Of a stretch of DNA of 9,034 nt, positions 1 through 5,565 are shown in pieces (position 1 is the stretch's first letter; every line of letters begins with the position of its first letter). A program made the position numbers and the translations under genes. The stretch spans positions 1 through 9,034 of the forward strand of contig JAFQUG010000340.1 of assembly GCA_017408625.1 (NCBI GenBank), read 5' to 3'. Under the pieces are notes generated by a model. It was not told where the DNA came from. It ran no database searches and worked only from the letters and a program-made list of their open reading frames with translations. The DNA is from Clostridia bacterium (lineage in GTDB: Bacteria > Bacillota_A > Clostridia > Oscillospirales > CAG-272).

Positions 1-1679
1 GCCTCGTGACCGGGGGTGTCCAGGAAGGTAATATCCTGATCGTTGATCTTGACTCTGTAAGCACCGATGTGCTGGGTAATACCGCCCGCCTCGCCTGCAG
101 TGACGTTTGCATGGCGGATAGCATCCAGAATAGAGGTTTTACCGTGGTCAACGTGACCCATAACGCATACGACAGGTGCTCTGCTCTGCAGCATCTCATC
201 GGTGTCCTCGGTCTGGTCAAACAGCTTTTCTTCAATGGTAACAACCACCTCGCGGGTGTACTCTGCGCCCAGCTCCTCGCAGACCATTGCTGCGGTATCA
301 TAGTCGATCAGCTGGTTGACGGTTGCCATAACGCCCAGACCCACCAGCTTCTTGATAACCTCACCCGCAGTTGCCTTGAGTCGGCTTGCAAGCTCGCCCA
401 CCGAAATCTCCTCGGGGATCTCCACGCGCACGATCTGCTTGACAACGGGCATCTGCTTCTTGCCGCCCTTCTGGTTCTTGCCCACGGGCTTGCCGGGCAT
501 CTGCTTCTTGCCACCGCGCTGGTTGCCCGAACGCAGGTCTCTGTCACTCTCGGTGACAAAGGTGTCCAGCTTTTCATCGTACTTGGAAAGATCGACCTCG
601 GTGGTTCTTGTATCTACGACGCGCACAGCACCCTTCTTGTGCTGGCCGTCACCGCCCTTGGGGGTCTGGCCGCGCACGATGGCCTGTACCTGGAACTTTT
701 CTCTGGGTGCGGAAGGTACGTAATCGTCCTTGTCTCCGCCGCCTCTTTGATTGAAATTATTATTGGGTCTTTGGTTGTTCGGGCGATTGTTGTCTCTGCC
801 CTGTCCGCCAAATCCGCGATCCTGGCCCTGACCGAACGCGGGACGCTGTCCCTGACTGTCACGGTTGAAGCGATCGTTCTGACCCTGTGCGGGTCTTTGA
901 CCCTGCGCATCGCGGTTAAAGCGGTCATTCTGACCCTGTGCAGGTCTTTGACCCTGCGCATCACGGTTAAAGCGGTCGTTCTGACCTGCGGGTCTAGCGC
1001 CCTGGGCATCGCGGTTAAAGCGGTCGTTCTGACCCTGCTGCGCTGCAGGCGCTTGTCTGCGGTCGCCCTGTGCCTGTGCACCTCTGCGATCACGGTCGTC
1101 TCTTGCACCCTGTGCGGGACGGCGGTCGCCCTGTGCCTGTGCGCGCTTATCGGCTGCCGCCTTTGCCGCTGCTTCGATGGCTGCCGCTCTCTCGATAGCC
1201 GCCGCTCTTGCTGCCGCCTTTTGTGCTGCAGCTGCATCTGCCGCAGCCTTCTCTGCTGCTTCCTTCTCTGCCGCTTTCGCTGCTTCTGTTGCCTTAGCTG
1301 CTTCTGCTGCCTTAGCTGCTTCTGCCGCTTTCGCTGCTTCTGCCGCTTTCGCTGCTTCTGCCGCCTTAGCTGCTTCTGCCGCCTTAGCTGCTTCTGCTGC
1401 CTTTGCAGCTTCTGCTGCCTTTGCAGCATCCACCTCGGGCTTTTCCTTCTTGGGAATGCGGGAGGGAATATAGGTCACCCCATCTAAGTAATCGTCAATA
1501 TTGTCTACCTGACGGGATTTTGTAAGTGCGTCAAAAAGAAGGTCGAATTCACCCGGATCAAGCACCTTTTGCGTTTTGATGTCCATGCCCTTTTCGGCAC
1601 AGAGATCCACGATATCCTTGCTCTTCAGTCCAAGGTCCTTGGCCAGCTGTATTACTTTGAATTGCGGGTTTGTTGCCAT
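1..1679 (-). CDS. infB: Translation initiation factor IF-2, C-terminus beyond window (partial)
   Basis: IF-2 is the GTPase that brings initiator fMet-tRNA to the 30S subunit and promotes 50S joining. The visible part is the first 559 residues. In order: a small N-terminal IF2_N-like helical domain (about 1-55); an Ala-rich Lys/Glu helix region (about 84-178); a Gln/Gly/Asn/Arg/Asp-rich low-complexity stretch with tandem repeats (about 181-315); a Lys/Gly linker; a second IF2_N domain (about 416-475); and the GTPase domain. G1 is GHVDHGKT at 508-515, the switch I segment GGITQHIGA is at 532-540, and G3 DTPGH is at 554-558, where the window ends. The ATG at 1679 is chosen because the protein begins [17 protein letters not shown], as expected for IF-2, and AAGGAGG lies upstream at 1692-1698, at a rather long 12-nt spacing. 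It is the last visible gene of the rimP-nusA operon, 69 nt after ylxQ. The roughly 500-residue N-terminal extension is long, but this region varies widely in the family. Confidence 0.97.
   Translation of the reverse strand, partial: MATNPQFKVIQLAKDLGLKSKDIVDLCAEKGMDIKTQKVLDPGEFDLLFDALTKSRQVDNIDDYLDGVTYIPSRIPKKEKPEVDAAKAAEAAKAAEAAKAAEAAKAAEAAKAAEAAKAAEAAKAAEAAKATEAAKAAEKEAAEKAAADAAAAQKAAARAAAIERAAAIEAAAKAAADKRAQAQGDRRPAQGARDDRDRRGAQAQGDRRQAPAAQQGQNDRFNRDAQGARPAGQNDRFNRDAQGQRPAQGQNDRFNRDAQGQRPAQGQNDRFNRDSQGQRPAFGQGQDRGFGGQGRDNNRPNNQRPNNNFNQRGGGDKDDYVPSAPREKFQVQAIVRGQTPKGGDGQHKKGAVRVVDTRTTEVDLSKYDEKLDTFVTESDRDLRSGNQRGGKKQMPGKPVGKNQKGGKKQMPVVKQIVRVEIPEEISVGELASRLKATAGEVIKKLVGLGVMATVNQLIDYDTAAMVCEELGAEYTREVVVTIEEKLFDQTEDTDEMLQSRAPVVCVMGHVDHGKTSILDAIRHANVTAGEAGGITQHIGAYRVKINDQDITFLDTPGHE
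834..1034 (-). repeat. Tandem 51-nt repeats in infB (17-residue units)
   Basis: Four consecutive units encode IF-2 residues 216-282 with consensus [17 protein letters not shown]; the first unit is one residue shorter. Units two and three differ at only three of 51 bases, all silent, which points to recent duplication by slippage or unequal recombination. The encoded segment is hydrophilic, rich in Arg, Asn, Gln and Gly, and probably disordered. A degenerate continuation ([14 protein letters not shown]) follows. The reading frame is kept throughout. Confidence 0.9.
1275..1427 (-). repeat. 18-nt tandem repeat in infB encoding KAAEAA hexapeptides
   Basis: IF-2 residues 85-135 are a nearly perfect hexapeptide array of KAAEAA units, with Lys at residues 87, 93, 99 and every sixth residue to 135; one unit carries Thr in place of Ala. 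Codon choice alternates (GCA/GCT/GCG, AAG/AAA), so the DNA is similar but not identical between units. The composition predicts a long, exposed alpha-helix. A less regular Ala-rich tail continues to about residue 178. Confidence 0.9.
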
Positions 1680-1748
1680 ATATCCTCAAATCCTCCTTAA
1701 ATTACCCTTGAGGTCGTATACACCGTTGGCATATACGCATATTTGCCC

Positions 1749-2072
1749 TTATTTTTGGCTTGGCAGGTGTGCCCGGACAGCCCGCATCAGCTGTACGTCT
1801 GTCACAGCCACCGCGCCGATCGGCGCATCCTTGCCCACAGCGCTTGCCAGCTCCTCTGCCGTGTAAGACAGAAAGAATAGCGGTACGCTGTAAAAATTAC
1901 ATTTATCGTTGAGCTTCTTTCTTGTATTATCCGATACGTCGGATGCCGCCAGCACTGCCTGTACCGTCCGACTCTTGCGCAGCTCGGTGCAGATCAGCGG
2001 TACGCCGCAGATCAGCTTGCCCGCTCTTCTGCAAAGCCCGATGGCTCCAAGCAGGCGATCTTCGCCGCTCAC
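1749..2072 (-). CDS. ylxQ: YlxQ, L7Ae/L30e-family RNA-binding protein
   Basis: This is a 107-residue protein of the ribosomal L7Ae/L30e/Gadd45 fold. Family members bind kink-turn RNA; the YlxQ branch sits in the nusA-infB operon of Firmicutes and its exact cellular role is not well settled. Visible signatures are LLGAIGLCRRAGKLICG (7-23), matching the usual helix ahead of the RNA-binding loop, AVLAASDVSDNTRKKL (39-54), and the C-terminal IGAVAVTDVQLMRAV (85-99). The start is GTG at 2072, overlapping the ylxR stop by four bases (GTGA). A GGAGG at 2080-2084 lies seven bases upstream, inside the end of ylxR, so translation is probably coupled. Length is normal. The 69-nt gap to infB holds the infB ribosome binding site and nothing else I can support. 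Confidence 0.93.
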   Translation of the reverse strand: MSGEDRLLGAIGLCRRAGKLICGVPLICTELRKSRTVQAVLAASDVSDNTRKKLNDKCNFYSVPLFFLSYTAEELASAVGKDAPIGAVAVTDVQLMRAVRAHLPSQK

Positions 2073-2350
2073 GCGTCCGCCTCCGAGACAAGCTCCTGCC
2101 CGATCTTTTCAAGCACCTCGTCCGGGACGGCACATTCCAGCGCGCGTTCCAATCTCTTGCTCTTTTGTGCCTTGCGCAGACAAGAGATCTTTTGGCAAAG
2201 ATACGCACCGCGGCCGTTTTTCTTGCCCGTGGTATCCGCAACCACCTCGCCCTCGGGCGTACGCACGATGCGGATCAGCTCGCGCTTGGGAAAATGCTCG
2301 TTGCAGCCCAGGCACTGACGCATGGGAATCTTTTTTGCCTTTTGTTCCAT
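2069..2350 (-). CDS. ylxR: YlxR/RnpM family RNA-binding protein (DUF448)
   Basis: This is a 93-residue basic protein of the YlxR (DUF448) family, now also called RnpM because the Firmicute protein has been reported to bind RNase P RNA and modulate RNase P. Diagnostic segments are MRQCLGC (10-16), ELIRIVRTPEGEV (24-36) and the family signature NGRGAYLC (45-52). Four cysteines (13, 16, 52, 57) could form a metal site; this is my inference from their spacing. I chose the ATG at 2350, ten bases after the nusA stop, because it begins directly before the conserved region. A TTG at 2380 would add ten residues and overlap nusA, but adds nothing recognisable. The only upstream Shine-Dalgarno-like sequence is a weak, distant AAGG, so translation may be coupled to nusA. 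Its 3' end overlaps ylxQ. Confidence 0.93.
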   Translation of the reverse strand: MEQKAKKIPMRQCLGCNEHFPKRELIRIVRTPEGEVVADTTGKKNGRGAYLCQKISCLRKAQKSKRLERALECAVPDEVLEKIGQELVSEADA

Positions 2351-2360
2351 AATATACGGT

Positions 2361-3386
2361 TTATTCTGCCTTGATATCAATCTTCATACCGGTCAGTCTT
2401 GCGGCCAGACGCACGTTCTGACCCTCCTTACCAATGGCAAGGGAAAGCTGATCGGGATCGACCAATACTCTGCAAGCTCTCTCGCCGGTCATGACCACGT
2501 CCAGCACGTTTGCGGGAGCAAGTGCGGCTGCCACGTATTCCTCGGGCTGCTCGCTGTACTTGACGATGTCCACCTTCTCACCGCGCAGCTCGTCGACAAT
2601 GCTGTCAATACGCATGCTGCGGTTACCGATGCACGCGCCCACGGGATCGACGTCGGGGTCTCTGGAGAAGACTGCGATCTTGGTTCTGGAGCCTGCCTCA
2701 CGGGAAACGCCCTTGACAATGACCACTCCGTCCGCAATCTCGGGAACCTCAAGCTCGAACATTCTGCGCACAAGACCTGCATGGGAACGGGAAAGGGTCA
2801 CGATGGGTCCTCTGGACTCCTTATTGACCTCCTGTACGAACACCTTGATCTTATCGCCGGGGTAGAAGCTCTCGCCGGGGATCTGCTCCTCTGCGCGAAG
2901 CACTGCTCTGCCGTCGTCGGTTGCCAGCAGCACGTTGCCGGTCTCGTAATCGACCTTATCAACGGTTGCGGTGATGATTTCTTCTCTCTTATTCTCGTAA
3001 GCCTCCTGCATCGCTCTGCGCTCACCCTCGCGAATGCCCTGGATGATCACAGACTTTGCAGCGGCTGCGCTGAGTCTGCGGAAGTTCTTGGGCTTGACCT
3101 CTGTTTCCACGATCTTACCCACGGTATATCTCTTGCTGATCGCCTTTGCATCTGCCAGAGAGATCTGAGTCAGGGGATCCTCGACCTCCTCGACTACCTC
3201 GTGCTGCTGGTAAACGCGCACGTCCTTCTTAACCTCGTCGATATGAATTCTGACGTTGGTACCGTTGCCGTATTCCTTCTTGAACGCGGACAAGAGCGCC
3301 GCCTCGATCTTTTCGATCATGTACTCCTTGGGGATTCCCTTTTCCTTCTCCAGAAGCTCCAGAGCAGCGAAAAATTCGTTATTCAT
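2361..3386 (-). CDS. nusA: Transcription termination/antitermination factor NusA
   Basis: NusA binds RNA polymerase and nascent RNA, controlling pausing, intrinsic termination and antitermination. The 341 residues show the usual Firmicute architecture: an N-terminal polymerase-binding domain (about 1-130), an S1 domain (about 132-200), then two KH domains, with no C-terminal acidic repeats. Recognisable segments include GPIVTLSRSHAGLVRRMFELEVPEI at the S1/KH1 junction (quoted here in part: LSRSHAGLVRRMF), DPVGACIG leading into KH1, and LSLAIGKEGQNVRLAARLTG in KH2, whose GKEG loop at 319-322 fits the GxxG rule. The KH1 loop reads GNRS at 254-257, so its final Gly is replaced by Ser. The start ATG at 3386 has AAGGAAGG about ten bases upstream. 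It lies 21 nt after rimP and 10 nt before ylxR. Confidence 0.97.
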   Translation of the reverse strand: MNNEFFAALELLEKEKGIPKEYMIEKIEAALLSAFKKEYGNGTNVRIHIDEVKKDVRVYQQHEVVEEVEDPLTQISLADAKAISKRYTVGKIVETEVKPKNFRRLSAAAAKSVIIQGIREGERRAMQEAYENKREEIITATVDKVDYETGNVLLATDDGRAVLRAEEQIPGESFYPGDKIKVFVQEVNKESRGPIVTLSRSHAGLVRRMFELEVPEIADGVVIVKGVSREAGSRTKIAVFSRDPDVDPVGACIGNRSMRIDSIVDELRGEKVDIVKYSEQPEEYVAAALAPANVLDVVMTGERACRVLVDPDQLSLAIGKEGQNVRLAARLTGMKIDIKAE

Positions 3387-3407
3387 TTTGTCGGTTCCTT
3401 CCTTTTC

Positions 3408-3902
3408 TCAATTTGCGCCGAAATCGTAAATGGTCTGCAGCTTGGCGATCTTGTCTGCGTCAAACTCCAGCACCTTGTCACCCTGCTCAAGCAGCACGTT
3501 GCCCTCCTCGGTCATTCCCAAGAGAATGCCGCGGTGCACCTTTGCGCCGTGCAGAGCGGAATAAAGTCTGATCTCTACCGTATCACCCAGACACATTTCC
3601 ACGTGGTCGCGGTTTTTGAGCTCTCTCTCAATTCCGGGAGAGGAGACCTCTAAGATATACGCCTGCGTGATGGGATCCGCATCGTCCAGCACCGGGTCAA
3701 TGGCGCGATGGAAACGCTCGCAATCATCAATGGTGATTCCTTCGGGGTGATCAATGGTGATGCGCAGATAGTAGTCCGCACCTTCCTTGACAAACTCCAC
3801 GTCCCAGAGAATATATTCCAGCTCGTCGGCCGTGGGAAGCACAATCTCCCAAACTTTTTGCGCAATACTGCCCTGACGCTTTGCGCCTTGTGCTGTACTC
3901 AT
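3408..3902 (-). CDS. rimP: Ribosome maturation factor RimP
   Basis: RimP is a cytoplasmic factor needed for late assembly of the 30S ribosomal subunit. The 164-residue product has the two-domain family layout: an N-terminal alpha/beta domain with the conserved segment ILEVSSPGIERELK (83-96), and a C-terminal Sm-like barrel from about residue 100 (VEIRLYSALHGAKVHRGILLG and following). GITIDDCERFHRAIDPVLD (55-73) is also typical. Length is close to the usual 150-160. The start ATG at 3902 is preceded by AAAGGA at 3911-3916, eight bases away. It is the first gene of the minus-strand operon, directly ahead of nusA, which is its standard position across bacteria. Confidence 0.96.
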   Translation of the reverse strand: MSTAQGAKRQGSIAQKVWEIVLPTADELEYILWDVEFVKEGADYYLRITIDHPEGITIDDCERFHRAIDPVLDDADPITQAYILEVSSPGIERELKNRDHVEMCLGDTVEIRLYSALHGAKVHRGILLGMTEEGNVLLEQGDKVLEFDADKIAKLQTIYDFGAN

Positions 3903-3940
3903 GCTTTGTATCCTTTCCGTGAAAACTTTTCAGATAATTC

Positions 3941-3992
3941 AAGATAAAATTTTTGGAGTGGATTTGCTCAACCCACTCCAACATGCTATCTT
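3941..3992 (-). promoter_or_regulatory. Two-tier stem-loop in the predicted rimP leader RNA
   Basis: An inner perfect 9-bp stem (TTGGAGTGG at 3953-3961 with CCACTCCAA at 3973-3981, 11-nt loop) is flanked by an outer 6-bp stem (AAGATA at 3941-3946 with TATCTT at 3987-3992), separated by a nearly symmetric 6/5-nt internal loop. With the promoter called at 4002-4030, transcription should begin near 3995-3997, so the RNA would start almost exactly with this structure. It is not a standard terminator: on the minus strand the stem is followed by an A-run before any T. It could stabilise the 5' end, bind a regulator, or be a DNA operator. Confidence 0.55.
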
Positions 3993-4001
3993 ACCATTAG
4001 C

Positions 4002-4030
4002 ATTATAACACAAGTTTTTGCCGTTTGCAA
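4002..4030 (-). promoter_or_regulatory. Sigma-A promoter for rimP-nusA-infB operon
   Basis: On the minus strand there is TTGCAA (-35, 4025-4030), a 17-nt spacer and TATAAT (-10, 4002-4007), with the extended -10 form TGTTATAAT. The expected start is near 3995-3997, giving a leader of about 93-95 nt before the rimP ATG. T- and A-tracts at 4041-4072 occupy the place of an UP element relative to this promoter. No competing promoter of similar quality is visible further downstream in the operon. Confidence 0.8.
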
Positions 4031-4040
4031 TACCTTATGC

Positions 4041-4072
4041 AAATATTTTTTGAATTTTTTGAAAAAAATTTT
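4041..4072. other. Clustered A/T tracts upstream of the rimP promoter
   Basis: T6 at 4046-4051, T6 at 4055-4060, A7 at 4062-4068 and T4 at 4069-4072 follow at roughly 8-9 base intervals. Seen from the rimP promoter this is about -45 to -75, where AT-rich UP elements contact the RNA polymerase alpha subunit. Near-helical spacing could also bend the DNA. This is a compositional inference; no specific protein site is identified. Confidence 0.4.
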
Positions 4073-4112
4073 CCGAAAACCTGTGCGCAGTCCATATATT
4101 TTTTGGAAAATT
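4067..4112. repeat. 13-bp imperfect inverted repeat between divergent promoters
   Basis: The left arm AATTTTCCGAAAA (4067-4079) mirrors the right arm TTTTTGGAAAATT (4100-4112) with a single mismatch (a G:T pair if folded). The 20-nt centre holds CTGTGCGCAG. It lies in the middle of the intergenic region, outside both predicted transcripts, so it is more likely a DNA site (operator or bent DNA) than an RNA hairpin. A TTGACA follows at 4114-4119 but has no -10 partner at a normal distance. Confidence 0.45.
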
Positions 4113-4145
4113 CTTGACAAATTCCCGTTTTTGTTCAGTTTCTTG

Positions 4146-4174
4146 TTTACAAACACAAAATTATATGTTATACT
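4146..4174 (+). promoter_or_regulatory. Sigma-A promoter for YybS-like/gdpP/rplI/dnaB cluster
   Basis: TTTACA (-35, 4146-4151), a 17-nt spacer and TATACT (-10, 4169-4174) in the extended form TGTTATACT. The predicted start is near 4181, giving a leader of about 50 nt. A second TATAAT at 4177-4182 lacks a good -35 and is less likely. The -10 type and spacing match the divergent rimP promoter, but I see no shared operator sequence between the two cores. Confidence 0.75.
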
Positions 4175-4191
4175 ATTATAATGGTATGATT

Positions 4192-4217
4192 GTGCCCCTA
4201 TGTATTTTTGCGGGCAC
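4192..4217 (+). promoter_or_regulatory. Small hairpin just ahead of the first plus-strand gene's RBS
   Basis: GTGCCC (4192-4197) pairs perfectly with GGGCAC (4212-4217) across a 14-nt loop. It falls inside the predicted leader RNA and ends three bases before the AAGGAG at 4221-4226. It could influence ribosome access, but a 6-bp stem of this kind can arise by chance. Confidence 0.35.
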
Positions 4218-4231
4218 GGAAAGGAGAAGAC

Positions 4232-5482
4232 ATGGACGCTTCCAATCCCACCACCCCCGAAATTCAGCGCAAGCCTATATCCGTCAAGGCACAAATATTT
4301 TGTACGGCAGTCTTTCTTGCCTGCCAGATCGCGCTTCCCGTACTCCTTTACTATATCAGTCGCATAGATCCCCAGACCGGTGTGGGAGCCAACATCCCCT
4401 CTGCCATCGCACTGGGCACGATGGCACTTTGCATCGCGTTCGTTCTGACTCTTTGCAAAAAACCGCTCTTCCTCTCCTGCTGCGTGCTGGGACTTTTCGC
4501 ATCCTTTCTGGTCAGTCCCCGGTTCTGCGCCCTGTTTGCCGCGTTGCTTTGCGCAACCGTGGCAGGTGCTGCCCTGCTGGCCGATGCAAAGGGAGCGCGA
4601 TACCTGCCCTTTATCATCACCGCTCCGGCCGCATTCGGCCTCTCCCTGCTTTTGACCAAAAGCCTGTTTCTCTCTCTGCTTGCATTGCTCCCTGCACTGG
4701 GCGCAATCGCACTTGCTGTCAGCTTCAGACGTAAAATATCCATCATCGTTTCTGTAGGCGCAGTGACAGGCACGCTGACCGTCGCCATTCTGCTGCTGAT
4801 CCTGGCGGAGCTGCTGACCGCGGGCATGCCCTTCTCTGTGCAAGGACTGACCGACGCTGTCAAGGAGCTTCACACAGCGCTCTCCTCCATGTTCGCACAA
4901 ACGCTGCAGCTGATGTCCGAGACCGAGGAGCTTGCAATCGCCGTGGAGCAAATGCTCGGAGGAACGCCGGACGCCCAAGCCATTGCCAAATTTTCCGACT
5001 CGGTCGCCTACGCCCTGTTGGGACTCCTACCCGGCAGCACCATCATGGTGCTCTGGCTCTTCTCCTTCGTGGCGCACCGTGGCTTTACCGCCATTCTGAT
5101 CTCGGGCCAGCCCCGGGAGGTCTGCCCCGCACATCTGAGCCAATACGCACCGTCCATTCCCACCGCCGTGCTGATGCTGCTTTGCTACGGACTTCTGCTG
5201 ATCACATCCATGATCCCCCGCGCTGAGGCGGTGACCTTTGTTGCGATCAACCTCTTGCTTGTGCTGATGCCCATCCTGGCGGTCAGCGGCATTGCGGGAA
5301 TCGTGACCAACGTCAAACGCGCCCCTGTCAAGTGGCCGCTGATCCTGACTTACGTGATCGCATTCATGTTTTTAGGTCTTGCCATCGTACCCATGCTCTC
5401 CTTCTTCGGTGCATTCGGCGTGATCTTTCAGGCCATCACCAAGGCTCTTGAGAAAAAAATGAAGGACTTTAAGGGAGAATAA
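4232..5482 (+). CDS. YybS-like (DUF2232) polytopic membrane protein
   Basis: This is a 416-residue integral membrane protein of unknown biochemical function. Hydrophobic segments lie at about 21-43, 54-75, 79-117 (probably two), 124-141, 144-164, 170-196, 257-285, 310-327, 332-358 and 368-400. A more polar stretch at about 200-255 is likely a loop or amphipathic region outside the membrane core, and the C-terminus is basic (KALEKKMKDFKGE). The overall topology and the position directly upstream of gdpP, rplI and dnaB match yybS of Bacillus subtilis and the DUF2232 family; I call it mainly from this context, since no sequence motif settles it. The ATG at 4232 is chosen because AAGGAG (4221-4226) sits five bases upstream; a TTG 42 bases earlier lies inside the leader hairpin region and lacks a ribosome binding site. 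Transport or membrane-organising roles are possible but unproven. Confidence 0.8.
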   Translation: MDASNPTTPEIQRKPISVKAQIFCTAVFLACQIALPVLLYYISRIDPQTGVGANIPSAIALGTMALCIAFVLTLCKKPLFLSCCVLGLFASFLVSPRFCALFAALLCATVAGAALLADAKGARYLPFIITAPAAFGLSLLLTKSLFLSLLALLPALGAIALAVSFRRKISIIVSVGAVTGTLTVAILLLILAELLTAGMPFSVQGLTDAVKELHTALSSMFAQTLQLMSETEELAIAVEQMLGGTPDAQAIAKFSDSVAYALLGLLPGSTIMVLWLFSFVAHRGFTAILISGQPREVCPAHLSQYAPSIPTAVLMLLCYGLLLITSMIPRAEAVTFVAINLLLVLMPILAVSGIAGIVTNVKRAPVKWPLILTYVIAFMFLGLAIVPMLSFFGAFGVIFQAITKALEKKMKDFKGE

Positions 5483-5539
5483 ATCAACTTCCCGCATTTC
5501 CTTTCTTTGAATCGCTATTTCACGAAATCTATTCGAGCC

Positions 5540-5560
5540 GCCGCCCTGGCGGCATGGAGG
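5540..5560 (+). promoter_or_regulatory. GC hairpin abutting the gdpP ribosome binding site
   Basis: GCCGC (5540-5544) and GCGGC (5549-5553) form a compact stem with a 4-nt loop, immediately followed by ATGGAGG, in which GGAGG at 5556-5560 is the gdpP Shine-Dalgarno. The ATG at 5554 is in frame with gdpP but has no ribosome binding site of its own, so the ATG at 5566, five bases after GGAGG, is the better start. There is no T-run, so it is not a terminator. It may lower gdpP translation. Confidence 0.45.
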
Positions 5561-5565
5561 TTAAG

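Noticed and set aside
6..1487. A 493-codon plus-strand open frame opposite infB, rich in Cys and Leu
   Set aside because: It is the antisense shadow of the Ala-rich and repeat-rich IF-2 coding region; it has no family resemblance, and the minus strand encodes clear IF-2 GTPase motifs.
1680..1748. Separate promoter or short repeats (GTATA/TATAC, GCATAT) in the ylxQ-infB gap
   Set aside because: Arms are only five bases and no convincing -35/-10 pair is present; the only clear element is the infB ribosome binding site.
2322..3653. A long plus-strand open frame across nusA and part of rimP
   Set aside because: Antisense shadow. Codons whose complements are stops (TTA, CTA, TCA) are rare in the real genes here, which leaves opposite frames open by chance.
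3953..3981. Intrinsic terminator at the 9-bp stem
   Set aside because: Neither strand shows a T-run directly after the stem, and no gene ends next to it.
3941..3992. Kink-turn in the rimP leader as a YlxQ (L7Ae-family) binding site
   Set aside because: The internal loop lacks the tandem G:A pairs next to a three-base bulge that define a kink-turn.
4114..4119. Perfect TTGACA as a -35 box
   Set aside because: No acceptable -10 lies 16-18 bases downstream; the TTTACA/TATACT pair further on is much better.
3986..4978. Minus-strand 330-codon open frame opposite the YybS-like gene
   Set aside because: It would run through the divergent promoter region and has no recognisable domain; the plus strand encodes a coherent membrane protein with a good ribosome binding site.
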